From Microvelia longipes (taxonomy: Eukaryota; Arthropoda; Insecta; Hemiptera; Veliidae): 64,000 nucleotides of DNA. A program made the translations under genes and the position numbers. The notes under the pieces were generated by a model. That model did not search any database. It saw nothing but the letters and a program-made list of their open reading frames with translations, and had not been told where the DNA came from. The stretch's first letter is position 1; every line of letters starts with the position of its first letter. Where the stretch lies: NCBI GenBank assembly GCA_018340805.1, contig JACMZG010001913.1, positions 34,493,458-34,557,457 of the forward strand. The letters are read 5' to 3'. This document shows positions 49,730 through 61,690 of this stretch, piece after piece.

Positions 49730-50368
49730 TATATAGGAAAAGTATCGCGTTCGCCGAAAAAGTCAAACACCCATATTGTCTTAACCTGTTTTAGGAAATT
49801 GTATGACGTTCGAGCGGCTTTTATCCTGCTCTTTTTATTCACGATAGACAGTTGAAACTTGGCACTAAAATTAGATGATCTATTTTTTTGCTCGAAGGAT
49901 ATAATTTGTTTATATCACGATAAACTATTTTGCTGAATCATTTAAAATTAAGAAAAATATTTAATATTAAAAATTTGAATAATCGAGTAGTAATTTGATA
50001 CAAATACACTTCTATAAGTAGTGTATTGCACTAAATTTAATTGCTAAATTGGTCGCCATTTCGTAAATATTAAATTTTCTAACTTTGACTGCATATAAGT
50101 TTACCTTTTATAATTTTTTGACTTACGGCTAATCGCCAGTTGGTTTGAAAAATATGAAACTAGCGGTCAATATTTAATGAACTTTTAGGACGACATTGAT
50201 TATTTATTCAGGAAGAGCGATCATGACTTATAAGTTCACGCCTTGATATATCAAGGTGAAGACTTTTAATCATTACCTTGTTTTGACTTTAGAAAAATAA
50301 TGGCATTCTGGAGACGAGTGAAGCGACTTCGAATTCGTAAGGAAATGTACCGAGTACCCTGAACTTTA

Positions 50369-50562
50369 CTTTTTCTCTAATTTTTACATTAATAATATTA
50401 CTTTTTCTCTAATTTATACATTAACAATATTACTTTTCCTCTTGTTTTTATATTTATAATATTACTTTTTCTCTAATTTATACATTAACAATATTACTTT
50501 TCCTCTAATTTTTACATTAATATTATTACTTTTTCTCCAATTTTTACATAAATAATATTATC
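50369..50562. repeat. Tandem array, about 33-bp unit, at a MITE-A end
   Basis: Six units of ACTTTTTCTCTAATTTTTAC plus ATTAATAATATT. Each unit resembles the MITE-A terminal sequence (ACTTTTCCTCATTTATACC), and the array starts directly at the right end of the MITE-A copy, so it may have grown from the terminus. Confidence 0.85.
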
Positions 50563-50615
50563 TTTTAAAAGATCGCACATTTGTTAGATTATGAACAGCC
50601 AAAGTATGTTTTAGC

Positions 50616-50740
50616 GAATTTCCTTTGGGAATAAAATTCGTTAATGGGATAGGCGTCATGGCGGAAGTCGAACCTCGAACCACGACACAAAACCGTTTCA
50701 GAGGTCTCTAATGATGAAAACATAATTTTCGCGAGACTTA
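50616..50740 (+). mobile_element. tRNA-like SINE, second family, with (AT)n tail
   Basis: It starts GCGAATTTCCTTTGGGAATA and contains GGCGTCATGGCGGAAGTCGA then ACCTCGAACCACGACAC. It ends TTTTCGCGAGACTTA followed by (AT)n. It matches 56,292-56,420 in reverse complement. The TTCGAAC-type word suggests a pol III B box. Confidence 0.6.
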
Positions 50741-50759
50741 ATATATAAATATATATAAT

Positions 50760-50806
<47 letters not shown>
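50741..50806. repeat. (AT)n tail / microsatellite
   Basis: AT dinucleotide run directly after the SINE. Confidence 0.95.
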
Positions 50807-50808
<2 letters not shown>

Positions 50809-51529
50809 ATTTTTAATAAACTTTTTACAAAAACCAACCTTGATTGATGAGTGAGAGTTTAAATGCTGTTTAGGTAAACCTGTTTTTCTAAATAGAAAAG
50901 TTTTGTCAAGTCACTCTAGCTTTACTTACATATTTTCTATAAAGAAAATCCAATATTATAAATAAGGCTTCTTGCAAGTTTCATCAAACTTTCATATCGG
51001 TTTACTCCCTTCAAAGGCTTAAAAAGTTAATCGTAAAGGCTGAGAGTGTTTACAAAATTACGGTTGATTTCTTGTGATTTTAACATAAATTACGTTTACA
51101 AACTTTTAAATTAAAATATTTTTAGTGACAATAAAATAAATAGATCAAGTTGAACTTAGGTCTTGTGCAGAGGATAGGCAATTCTTCTTCAGAGATTCTG
51201 ACACGGTGGGCTAGCCAAGCATATTGTGTTAGGAATAAATGCTTTCTTGCGGACTAATTAAGTTCTTGATGAAGTTTTTTGTGTATGCTTCATAATGGGA
51301 CCAGTAGGACTTTTAATTTTTTGTTAATTTGCATGGATTTTTCAAAAGAAGTGTGCATTTTACAACATAGTTTCTTTAAAACTACGCTTTCCCTTGTTTC
51401 AATAGTTCTGTAGAACATTTAAGTTTAAGTCATAAAAAGCTCAGTTTATGTAAAACTTAAAAAAAATGTAGGCCATTTCCTTTGAAAAATGACTGACAAG
51501 ATGACACTTGTTTGGTTGAAAGCGCTTTG

Positions 51530-51740
51530 CCAATAAAGTTTTGTTTTGTGGAGAGACTTCTTTTATTTTATTATTTATGATGAACTCCATTAACGCACAT
51601 TCTACAAGTATGTAAGATGACACTGTTCCGACTATGAAGCACAAACCAAAAACCTGGGCAAAAACTAAAATGGTGGCCAAAAATGAAAGCATTCCAAGTT
51701 GAAAGGAAATTCAACTGGCTGGCTGACCACCGCGCCAGAA
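51530..51740. repeat. PLE-terminal-like end and repeat-B fragment
   Basis: 51,540-51,605 (TTGTGGAGAGACTTCTTTTA, then TGATGAACTCCATTAACGC) matches 47,160-47,215 in reverse complement. 51,690-51,740 carries the AAAGGAAATTC and GACCACCGCGCCAGAATCAT words of the 55-kb foldback. 51,785-51,825 has TTCGAACCCGGGCTCGAAC, a B-box-like remnant. Confidence 0.5.
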
Positions 51741-52215
51741 TCATTTATTAGTTATACACTTTATAAATAAATATATATTATTTTTTCCGAAATCCAAAAA
51801 TTCGAACCCGGGCTCGAACACTATATACATGTCATCTATTTTTGCCGACTATAACAGATTTAGTTCTTGTAAAGAGGTTGGATTTGAAGAGTTCTAAAGT
51901 AACACCTCTAAAACCATAATATTCAAGCTTCATAATAAAGAAAATAAATATAAATAGTAATATAGAAAAAATAAATGTTGATATCATATGTAGAAATACA
52001 TAAAGAAAATATCTAAGTGTATCTTGTGTCTTTATGCTGACACGGAAGCAAAATGTATCAATTATGATGGTAAATGCACACAATATGTTAATTTTCATGT
52101 AGAATCATCAAACCCCTTGATAAAGCTTTATAGCATGTCCATTTTTTGGGTTCATAAAATAATCAGTTATTCCCCAGAAGGTAGTTATGATAATAAAACT
52201 GTCTGTCCGTTGTAG

Positions 52216-52379
52216 ATGAGCGTAATGAGGAAGAAGAGGAGGCTGAAGAAGCCTTAAAAACCAGTAACATGGAGCGACTGGCGCAGCTTGTTTTGGAAGG
52301 CAAAGGACATCTTCTGGTCAATAAAGTTTCGGATAATCCTGATGTTCAATTATTCATCAATAATATACCTCTATACATG
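52216..52379 (+). CDS. Ankyrin-Dpy30 gene, exon 11 (module 3 lead-in)
   Basis: The acceptor CCGTTGTAG ends at 52,215 and the donor GTATGA is at 52,380; start phase 1, end phase 0. A poly-Glu stretch (ERNEEEEEAEEALKTSN) is followed by MERLAQLVLEGKGHLLVNKV and VQLFINNIPLYM. The last part aligns with exon 5 (FLDSVPYIM) and ends at the same codon position. Confidence 0.92.
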
Positions 52380-54487
52380 GTATGATGTTCATTTTTATGG
52401 AGGAGTGGAATTAGAAAACATTAGTATATTAACACAACAACTTGAATAAAGCGGAAGACGCACAGAGTCGATTTATCATATTACGAAGTTATGTTATGTG
52501 GCAAAGTTAGTTATTATTTTACACCGTCGAAGATAACAAATAGAGAAATATCCATCAAAAAATATATTCCAAAAAAAATCACAAGTTTGGTACAAACCGC
52601 GCATGTTTACAATAATTAAAATAACTGGGCAGGTCTTAAATTTATAAGCTAACTTACCATTCGACGAAAAGTTTCCTATTGTAGGTTATAAACACATAGT
52701 GCTATGTAATATACATTATTTCGCTTGTTACAACCTTGTGTCTTAATATTGTGATTAAAAATTATTAAGGTTGGTCATTTAAATGTTTTATTTGCCCTGG
52801 AGTGTTAATACTTGGTACACTCGTCTTACCTGCGTTTCGTGCTATAACCATGCTAGGGAAAGCAAGTTTGCTCCCTTTTCTCTATGTGATACGACTTTCA
52901 TGGGTCAGTAATGTTCCTCTATCGCGTAACCCGTTTATTCAAGATGCTTTCATGAACCATTACATAGTTAATAGGCTATTATGGTTTATACCACTCACGA
53001 AATTATACCTTATATGACTTAATCAGGATTATTTGAGGTAAGTATATAGAAGTTGTGTGAATAAGAATTTACACTTTAACTCATCTACACTATCGTGGGT
53101 ACAAAGAAATAATATTGTGTTCAACCTAAGAATCTGAAACAGATTTCGTTTTTTTTGACGTGTGCTTCGTGTTGAATTCTCTCTATTTTTTGGTTTTCGA
53201 TGGGGTCACTTTTTTGAATGGCAAATCGACTTCGAGCGTCATCCCGTTTATTCAAGATCCTTGATGTAAACGTTTGGTTACATCTGTCAACAATATGACG
53301 CTTTACAACGAAACAATTTTAAGTAATAGGATATATTGTTAAAATATTCAAAAAGAAGTGAAAGAAATATAACCTAAACTTTTTTATTTTTAGTTTTGAT
53401 ATACCAACTGTATTTGATAACGATAACTGCACAATAACTGCAGTGGATTTTGGCAACAGTTTTTTGATATATGAGAATTTTGATTTAGAGATAAATCCTC
53501 TAAAGTAAATTAGGGCTGTAGACGTTATTGTTTAATGTTTACAAGGCATTTTCGACTTATAAAGAAAGTCTACTTAAACGGTATATGAAGAAATTACATC
53601 AGCTGTTGCAGATTTATAAATTATTTTTATTTAAACGACATACAAAATATAAAATTTTACATAATACTCTTGTACCATTTAATTTCATGTATCTAGTTTC
53701 GAAATTCTTAATAACAATTTTTTACCATCCTCCTGTTGCGAAATTTATATCGTTCTTTACAGACCATTTTATTTTATTTTAAATAGTTCAACTATTAAAT
53801 ACTTTCTTAACTTTTACGGCCAATAAATTTGTGGGTCAAAATCTCTTAAAAAATGCAAATCGTAAAATATTACCAGAAAAAAATCTAGCTTATAAAAGAG
53901 AATTTTAAAACAGGAAATTATATTCCAAAAAATAAACTTAAAATATGTTAATTTAAAAAGATCTCTTTTTCGTGTTTTCTAAATAAAAGAATAAAATCAA
54001 GATTTAAGGGAAAACCTTTTATGAAATTAAGATTAAGAATTATCTTTGAAATATGTTACACTGTAATGTTGTACTTGGTAATATGGTTTTCTTGAAACAA
54101 AAACTTCCTCACATCTATAGTTTTATTTCTCCTGTTTTTACACAATTTTCATGGAACACAGCTGTAGTAATTTATTACTTTTCCTCATTTATACCGTAGG
54201 TAAAAAGAAATTCAAAATCGTAATTTCACCTTAATTATCCCTTTAAGTGTTTCAACACCTCCTGAGTAGTTTGTATAAAGTCGTCTGTCTGTAGTTGTGT
54301 TAGTTATCGTCGTAGTAAGTTGTTAGGAAAGGTCCAAAGTTCGGAGGGTACCTCCAAGGTACCGAGGTACCCGGCACCCGTTCCTTTAAATTCGAAAAAA
54401 TTTATTAAATTTCGCAATTTTCGCTTAAGCAAAAATCAACTTACAGCTCAAGCGGTTTGCGCTATAAGTAAAATTGTTTTATTGCAG
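52380..54487 (+). other. Intron 11 (2.1 kb)
   Basis: No gene seen. A partial MITE-A lies at 54,176-54,330 on the plus strand (TTACTTTTCCTCATTTATAC, AACACCTCCTGAGTAG, GTCGTCTGTCTGTAG). Short direct repeats (CGTTTATTCAAGAT) occur at about 52,928 and 53,246. Confidence 0.6.
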
Positions 54488-54643
54488 AGTAAGATAAGTG
54501 GAGTACATAAGGCTTGCAGACAGGGGGATTTAAGAGGAGTTCAGAGCAACCTAGATAGGAGGAAATTTGCTGTTGCTATAGATAACTCAACACCTTTAAA
54601 ACCAACACCACTACATGTCGCTACGCTCTTTGGAAGAGCAACG
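54488..54643 (+). CDS. Ankyrin-Dpy30 gene, exon 12 (module 3 ankyrin repeats)
   Basis: The acceptor TTTATTGCAG ends at 54,487 and the donor GTATGT is at 54,644; phase 0 at both ends (52 codons). SKISGVHKACRQGDLRGVQS, then TPLKPTPLHVATLFGRAT, is canonical ankyrin (TPLHVATLFG). The open frame runs upstream into the intron, but the acceptor and the homology with exon 6 fix the start. Confidence 0.95.
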
Positions 54644-54679
54644 GTATGTATTTAAGCCTAGAATAATACTAATATAGAA

Positions 54680-55345
54680 GTAAAAATTCTGGCGCGGTGG
54701 TCCGCATGTCGGCGAATTTCCTTTGAATGCGTGTTTCCGTGCTAAGCAACCCATTTCTTGCTTATGCAAGAACCATGCCCATTGCGTGGTTCCGGTTCAT
54801 GCTTTAGAACCTAAGCAGTTACTCAATTGTCAAGCACTGCTCGTAACTCATTTTGTCTGTATTTTTCAAAGGAAATGCGCATAATTATCCAGTTGGTTGT
54901 ACAAAACTATGCCTCTAAAAATAGATGTACACACTATTTATTTGCACTAGTTTAAAGCATAGTTACTTATCTTTAAGCTTAGTCAGTTATCTTTAAAGGA
55001 TTTAGCGCATTTCCTTTGGAAAATACAGACAAAATGAGTTACGAGCAGTGCTTGACAATTGAGTAACTGCTTAGGTTCTAAAGCATGAACCGGAACCACG
55101 CAATGGGCATGGTTCTTGCATAAGCAAGAAATACCCATTTCTTGCTTATGCAAGAACCATTTCTTTTACTGCTTAGCACGGAAACACGCATTCTAAATGA
55201 AATTCGCCCGACAGCGGACCACCGCGCCGGAATTATTTATTTAGTAGTTGTAAACTTATATAATGTAAAAAGCACGGAAACACGCATTCAAAAGAAATTC
55301 GCCCGACATGCGGACCACCGCGCCAGAATTATTTTCTAGTTGTAA
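54680..55345. mobile_element. Repeat-B foldback element
   Basis: The left arm 54,685-54,900 (GCGCGGTGGTCCGCATGTCG, then GAATTTCCTTTGAATGCGTG) is complementary to 55,005-55,225. A third partial right arm lies at 55,268-55,335 (GCACGGAAACACGCATTC...GCGGACCACCGCGCC). TTCTTGCTTATGCAAGAAC palindromes occur near 54,756 and 55,137. Relatives are at 8.06, 37.6 and 51.7 kb. Confidence 0.8.
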
Positions 55346-55369
55346 ACTTATATTAAGTAAAAAACGATA

Positions 55370-55455
55370 AAAATTATGGACCCTTCCAGGATTCGAACCC
55401 AGGTACCCTGAGTTTGAGTGGTCGTATTGACTCCGGACCACTGGTATTCAACTCA
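55370..55455 (-). mobile_element. tRNA-like SINE head (minus strand)
   Basis: On the minus strand, GGTACCTGGGTTCGAATCCT (B box GGTTCGAATCC) is followed by GGAAGGGTCC. Upstream, ACCAGTGGTCCGGAGTC could hold a decayed A box. It lies between repeat-B and the tandem array and may be the pol III head of a composite SINE that includes both. Confidence 0.5.
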
Positions 55456-55912
55456 GAGGCCAAAAAACATAGAAAACGACACCCTAATCGAAATTTAATT
55501 TTCAACGACCGTAATTTTGGTTTTTTATAATTTTTGTGGTTTTTTCGACTTTTTGGTAACTTAAAGTGGTCGTATCGACTTCGGACCGGTTTCATCGATT
55601 CAGCGCCCAAAATTACATAGAAAACGACACCCTACTCGAAATTTATTTTTATCGACCTAATTTTGTTTTCGGTCATTTACAATGGTTTTTTCGATTTTTA
55701 GGTCACTTAGAGTGGTCGTATCGACTTCGACCGGTTTCATTCGATTCAGCGCCCAAAATTACATAGAAAACGACACCCTACTCGAAATTTATTTTTTATC
55801 GACCTAAATTTTGGTTTCGGTCATTTACAATGGTTTTTTCGATTTTTAGGTCACTTAGAGTGGTTGTATCGACTTCGGACCGGTTTCATTCGATCAGCGT
55901 CTCAAAAAACAT
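55455..55912. repeat. Tandem repeat-C, about 147-bp unit, three copies
   Basis: Units share AGTGGTCGTATCGACTTCGG, ATTCAGCGCCCAAAATTACA, TAGAAAACGACACCCTACTC and CGGTCATTTACAATGG. Copies start near 55,566, 55,712 and 55,858. A single diverged unit is at 37,970-38,070. Confidence 0.85.
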
Positions 55913-56128
55913 AAATATTGACCTTTTTCGCGGCAAAAAAATATTAACCCTGAATTTTGCCGATTTTTTGAAAATTTCGCTGACTCAGCAAACGGGTTAA
56001 TGACGTCACAAAAAACCTGGTTTTCAATAGGGTTTCGTGTCCTCCCCAAGGTTAATTTTTGTACCAAGTTTGGTTAAAAAATATTAATCCGTTCGAAAGA
56101 TAGAGTGTTTACAAGAAAGTGTCTAGAA

Positions 56129-56291
<163 letters not shown>

Positions 56292-56293
<2 letters not shown>

Positions 56294-56420
56294 CTCGCGA
56301 AAATTTTTTTCGTCATAAGGGACCTCTGAAACGGATTTGTGTCGTGGTCCGAGGTTCGAATTCCACCATGACGCCTATCCCATTAGGCGAATTTTCAAAG
56401 GAAATTCGCTAAAAGGATAG
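56292..56420 (-). mobile_element. tRNA-like SINE, second family, with (AT)n tail
   Basis: Reverse-complement match of 50,616-50,740: AAGCTCGCGAAAATTTTTTT, ACCTCTGAAACGG, GTCGTGGTCCGAGGTTCGAA, CATGACGCCTATCCCATTAG, AAAGGAAATTCGC. Both copies place the AT run at the same end of the element. Confidence 0.65.
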
Positions 56421-57001
56421 TTTACACAATGGGATTCCACAAAACAAAAGCCAGTTTACTCGTGGACTTAAGTACGAGTAACGAAAAAATATAACAAGAA
56501 TGTATAATAAATATCAATTAATGAAGTAAGTCCATATAGAACCAAATATAATAATTTTAAAGCATAAAAATAAAGTTTAAAATGATTAAAAAAATTATAA
56601 TGCACTAATATTTATGTTAGAATTTTATGAATAATCGAGTATTAATTAATAATTTACCTTAATAATTCAGCAACTGGAAGTATTGCCAACTTTGTTTTAA
56701 GAAAATTGTTATTATTAGGGTGACAGCATCACATAGGACTAATCGTAAACCAGTTGTGGACATCAGTTATGCCCCTTCTATATATAATATTATACTAAGC
56801 ATTTATGCATCCCATGTATCAATGTAAACTTAAAGTGAATCCGTAGTATTCCACTTAAAGTCCGTTTAACCGTTATTATGTTGGTAGATAGCTCTCAAAT
56901 CAAAAGGTGTCAGCTGTAGCAGCCCTAGTTTAATCTAAACGAGAGAACGTTCAACAATTACGATTACTTTGAGCTTAATGTCTTTACTCTAATTGATAAT
57001 T

Positions 57002-57125
57002 ACAACTATTTTGACACCGAGGACCTGTTGGTCGGTGGTAGAGAGCTCGCTTAACGACATGGAGGTCGAAAGATCAATAAGGATATGAAGTTATCCCTTG
57101 TACCAATCACTTGATAAGATATTAA
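57002..57125 (+). mobile_element. tRNA-like segment, possible SINE
   Basis: TGGTCGGTGGTAGAGAGCTC resembles a pol III A box and GGAGGTCGAAAGATCAATA a poor B box about 35 bp later. No cloverleaf end is seen. Confidence 0.35.
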
Positions 57126-57750
57126 TTCAAGTGTTTCTTGAATTCAAGGCTGGCCACTACTAGAATATCAGCCAGGTTTTGCGTAGTTTTCTTTGGCTGT
57201 TACGCAATATGCGCGGTTGGATTTCGTCCAAGACATGTCAGCAACATGTTTCAGTTGTCTCCAACTTATGTAAATCAAAGTTCTGTGGGTAAACGAAGAG
57301 CCGGAAAGCACTGTGAAATCGAAGACCCAGAATTAGTAGCGTCTGTGGTCCCACAATTAGTGCAGTGGATTAGAAATGTGGTACTGGATGATACTAGTGG
57401 ATGAGTTCGGTACTGGGGCCTCCAAGTGATTTACAAAACTCTGGTCTTCATGGGTTTATGGGAATAGGTTTACGCACATTAACTTCGGAATTGCTATCGG
57501 CGTCTCTCCCTGTCGGGCTGTGCCCTCGCCTTCGGCTCGGGAGCTGATTTACAAAACTCGAGTACCAAATTCCATTTTGCTGCTTAGTAAGATAATACAC
57601 AATTAATAAGTTTAGTAATCAATTTACAACTAGTCAGTCATTCACCATTTTTCTGTATTCTAATATAAAGAATTATTAGGTGTTTAATGTTTTTATAGCC
57701 TAATTATTAAGTCTTTTGTAATTATTAATTTTAACTTATTTCTTGTTAAG

Positions 57751-58036
57751 GTTATAAGGTACCTTGCTGGTAGGTTTCCTGAAACCATGCATAGTCAGGA
57801 TGCAAATGGAAGAACTCCTCTTCATTACGCAGCCACTCTTCCTGATAACGGACAGCTTTACTCGTTACTTATAACTCTTGGAGCTGATAAGGCCATGATT
57901 GACAATGATGGTCAGACTCCTGAACAGTATATGAAAAATGGAGGCTTGTCGTATCAAGCAATCATGGAGGGATATCAAAATAGAACTGATAAATTGGGAC
58001 CTGACGATATCATTCCAAATCCATTTAACGAAAAAG
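57751..58036 (+). CDS. Ankyrin-Dpy30 gene, exon 13 (module 3 ankyrin repeats)
   Basis: The acceptor TCTTGTTAAG ends at 57,750 and the donor GTAAAT is at 58,037; start phase 0, end phase 1. VIRYLAGRFPETMHSQDANG finishes the repeat started in exon 12. RTPLHYAATLPDNGQLYSLL, then ITLGADKAMIDNDGQTPEQY, are strong ankyrin consensus. A linker ending NPFNEK leads to the Dpy-30 region. Confidence 0.95.
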
Positions 58037-61000
58037 GTAAATATTTTTAGAATCTAATATACGTCTTTAGTTGCATTTTAAATTTTGTTAGACTATTTAA
58101 AGACTATTATTCTCTATAAAAATTCTAAAAGATGGCATACCACTGACATTGGGAATATCTCCAGTTCTGATAAAAATATATTAGCTGTAAGAATTTGGGG
58201 GTTGCTGAACTATTGACTGAGGATCATCTCTTGTAATATGTTTTTTAAACCTCAGGACACAAATTAGAATCAAGGTCATTTTCAAAATCAACTAATTGAA
58301 AACTAACAGTTTAAGATTGGATAAATAGTCAGAATGACGGTCAACTATTTTGAAACTAAAAACTAACTTTTATTTCAATATCAACTGGAACTTAAAATTG
58401 GTTGTGTATTTAGTTGAACGCCGTAGGCAATGAACTGGTTAAGAATGGGTCTTCAATTTAGTTAAAGTTGATTATGCTGATCGCGATCCTGAATAATGAT
58501 CTAAACTTAAAAACTAGCTTAGAAATAAGTTAATTTTGAAAATTATCCTGATTCTAATTTGGGATGTGGGGTTTAAAAAATGAATCTTTAACTTGTTATT
58601 TATCCTTAAATTGTTCGTTGATTTTTAAGTAAGTTGTTCATGATCCTCATATCAAAAGTTAAACACCAAACACCAAAATCAACTGGATCTATTTTGACCT
58701 TCAAAAAATCTAAAGTGGATTAAGTCGAACGCCAGAAACATTGAATTCCATTCACGTTAAACTAGATCAAGATGACTCTTAAGTCATATTAATATTAGTT
58801 TCCCCAATTTCTCTCTAGACTTAGATAAGACTTAATTCATTAAACAAAAAAAATTAATAATTCGAACTAGGATACTTTAGACTAAAGAAGATACTTAGAT
58901 ATTTAGAGTAGAAGATACTCTAAGAATACTTAGAGTATTCTTTGGAATACTCAAGATACTCAGATACATTAGAATACATAATATACTAAGATACTAGACA
59001 CCCGCTTACTACTATGACTTACTATATACACAGGAAAAAATAAACGTATTTGCGATCTACGATATAAATGAACTCTACTTCTCTATTTTTATAGTTTTAA
59101 AAGTTGAAGCAGGGATTAAACTGTTCAGAATCAAAATCGGAAGGAAATTATCATTTCAGTTAGTTACTATGGTGTTGTTTTAATTTTACTAGATTTTATC
59201 CCTTTTTTGTTAAAGAAGGCATAATGCATGACTGCACCATAGAGATATATTACTAGAGTGGACATAGTCTATCTAAATACATTAAGAGGCTTATATCATC
59301 ATTTTGGGACTCAGGGGATTTGTGCTTTAAGCATTGAAACCTACTACAAGAACGAGTTGAGGTTATAATAAATCAATAATATCCAGCTTCCCGCACATTG
59401 TTTGTGTTTTGATTTGTATTTCATACGTTCTAAACAAGTTACTGTAATTTTGTTCTATTTATTTAATCATATGAATAGTGGATGGTGGTCAGTTTATTTT
59501 TTTTATGTTTCAAAGTTCTAAACATTAGTTAGAATTTTTTAGATATACTTTTTCTATGGACTACGCCGAACCCCGTTTATTTGTCGCAAGATGAAAATCT
59601 TGACAATAAATCCAGGTTAATTCATATTTCGTCTTCATTTTTTAAAATTTCAATCCCATTATAAACAATAATAATAGGTTTTCATAATTGCTGAAATATT
59701 TTAAGCTCCGTTGATTCATGTTTCATTTTCTCTTTTAAAAAATCGGCTAAAAAATGATTTTGACCTAGAAACCAATTTAAGCATTTTTCCATATTTTAAA
59801 AAACGGTCGTAAAATAGAAAAATAGTAGAGGGATGTTGTATGTTGTAAAGGTTTTTATTTTGTTATCTCTCGTATGGAAGGGAATTGTAACAAATGGTTT
59901 TACTGTCAGGTTACTTTGTTAAGAACATTAATAAATTTTCTGACAGTTTTAACTCTTTTGATGGTTAGATAAAGGTTGCCGTCTCCGTAAAAAACTTTCA
60001 GTGCAATTTTTAACTTTTTGATGTTAATGGATAAAATAGGAAAAGGTTTCTTTCACAGTACATTTAATGCAGGTAGTTTTATTCGATTTATTGATGCAGT
60101 GTGATCGGCTTTGATGTATTGTCTATTCAAGAGCAAACTGAAAACTTAACTATTGAAAGGTGATTGGTTTGTAATCCAAAAAAGGGGTTAGGGTAATTCC
60201 ATCAGATCCTTATTTTCCAAAAACGACAAATTTTCTTTTTGATTATCACACGTACAGACCTGAAACATTGTTCTTATCCTTCCACTTTGGGTTCCAAACA
60301 ACTCTAATTTTTCACGAACTGGTGAGCATACTGTGGTGAGCGCCACCACAATAACCAGGGAAGCCTGCAAGACTTAGTTTAGTATCACTGGAATTTATAT
60401 TAAAACTAACTCATAGTTGTTGACTTTGATGAATTTTAGTTGCCAGTGAAGGGTTCCCTAATAATAAAATATCATAACATTGTTTTTTGGGACGAAAACC
60501 AGGTTATTTAAGGTTTCTCGTAAAACAATTAGAGTTGTTTGGAACCCAAAACGGAAGGATAAGAAGGAAGGTTTCAAGCATGTGATCATCTAAAAGGAAA
60601 TTTTTCTTCTTTAAGGAAATTCATCTAAAAGAAAAACGTATTTTCACGCATTCATTATTGATTTGCACGCGCAAATCAATAATGATCGACGCGCTGTCAA
60701 TGCAGATGATTAATCCGACGTTTTGCTTCCAATGTGAAAGCATTGCGGTTCAAACTGCAGTCTGAACCTCCAACCACCTCTAAATAACTATATGTAAGTC
60801 GTAGGTAAAAATATTACTTATATAATTGTGAAAACCAATATTGAAATTAGGTTTTCCTATCTCTCTTTTTCTATATCTATCTTCCCCCGTAATAATAATA
60901 TACATAGCTAAAAAAATTGCTAGCTAGATATAAGAAGACTCCTCCTGTACAGCACAAGCAGGAGGCAACCTTTGTAAAATATAATGTATTATTTATTGTA

Positions 61001-61260
61001 AATAGATTAAATAAAGGTATTAAAAAATCGGTATTAATACTTTTTGGTTAAATTAGTTTGCAAGGAATTAAAACTCAGGTGAACAGTCAGAACAAAAAGA
61101 GTTACCATGCCTGTCTTTGATAAAAATATTTAAAATTTAAAAATACTTTGATCGAATATTCTTCAAAATATCGAAAAACGACTAATCTCGTTTGTAAATC
61201 ACTATTTTTCTAAAAATGTTACTTTCCGTATTAAGTTGGTCGTACACATATTTTTTACAG
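58037..61260 (+). other. Intron 13 (3.2 kb)
   Basis: Low-complexity AGATACT words lie at 58,870-58,995. A decayed PLE-terminal word (AATCCGACGTTTTGCTTCC) lies near 60,710-60,730. A LINE-tail-like segment at 60,860-61,035 (GCAGGAGGCAACCTTTGTAA, then AATAAAGGTATT) is a weak call. No gene seen. Confidence 0.55.
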
Positions 61261-61326
61261 GCAAAGAATTTTTCAAGATGGAGTATTCAGCCTTTGGGGT
61301 CGAAGACGGACAATATTTAGCTAATA
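61261..61326 (+). CDS. Ankyrin-Dpy30 gene, exon 14
   Basis: Short 66-bp exon. The acceptor TTTTTTACAG ends at 61,260 and the donor GTAAGA is at 61,327; phase 1 at both ends. The peptide KEFFKMEYSAFGVEDGQYLA ends with the start of the Dpy-30 motif (YLANTV across the junction). Too short to show by coding bias; supported by frame and the Dpy-30 pattern. Confidence 0.85.
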
Positions 61327-61485
61327 GTAAGAAGTGTTTTCTAGTTAATGAAATGCAATTTTTTTTCAATAAATTAATACATTCTTATTTTTTATAAAAT
61401 CACCTGAAAATTCATAATCTTTAAGAGGTTGGCCCAGAGACCAGCTAAACCAATCATAAGGAGAAAATTTCAATTTGTAATTCCA

Positions 61486-61606
61486 TCATTCTTACATCAC
61501 AAATTAATTTTGTGATATCATTCTTACATCACAAGTTAATTTGTGATTATATTCTTACATCACAAATTAATTTGTGATATTCTTACATCACAAATTAATG
61601 TGATAT
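61486..61606. repeat. Short tandem array, about 30-bp unit, next to exon 15
   Basis: Four copies of TTCTTACATCACAAATTAAT followed by TTGTGATAT, each able to form a small hairpin (ATCACAAATT with AATTTGTGAT). It lies in intron 14, ending 85 bp before the exon 15 acceptor. Confidence 0.9.
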
Positions 61607-61690
61607 AAGAACCACTTATTTGACCTTTGTTTCCTTTGTTTGTTTTTATTAACCTGTTTATTTTATAATAAATTATTTTTATATTTACAG

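Larger units (their letters stand above)
48822..50365 (+). mobile_element. MITE-A copy split by a mariner insertion
   Basis: The left piece is 48,822-48,851 (TTTACTTCCCCTCGCATACT, then GATATAGGTA) and the right piece 49,730-50,365 (TATAGGAAAAGTATCGCGTT onward, ending in GACGAGTGAAGCGACTTCG and AAGGAAATGTACCGAG words). Removing 48,852-49,729 and one TA restores the family's usual left end. So the MITE is older than the mariner. Confidence 0.7.
42947..52215 (+). other. Intron 10 (9.3 kb), repeat-dense
   Basis: It contains repeat-D copies (43,790-44,062; 47,020-47,520), a MITE-A end and copy (44,281-44,340; 44,838-45,212), a 30-bp minisatellite (45,229-46,243), a 46-bp-type tandem array (47,675-48,100), the hammerhead palindrome (48,270-48,540), a mariner nested in MITE-A (48,822-50,365), a further tandem array and a SINE with (AT)n. 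No host gene seen inside. Confidence 0.75.

Noticed and set aside
55142..55766. Several 60-78-codon ORFs on both strands
   Set aside because: Translations of repeat-B and repeat-C units; the same peptides recur in each copy.
57138..57404. 88-codon ORF in intron 12
   Set aside because: No family recognised and no supporting context. It might be a transposon scrap, but nothing proves it.
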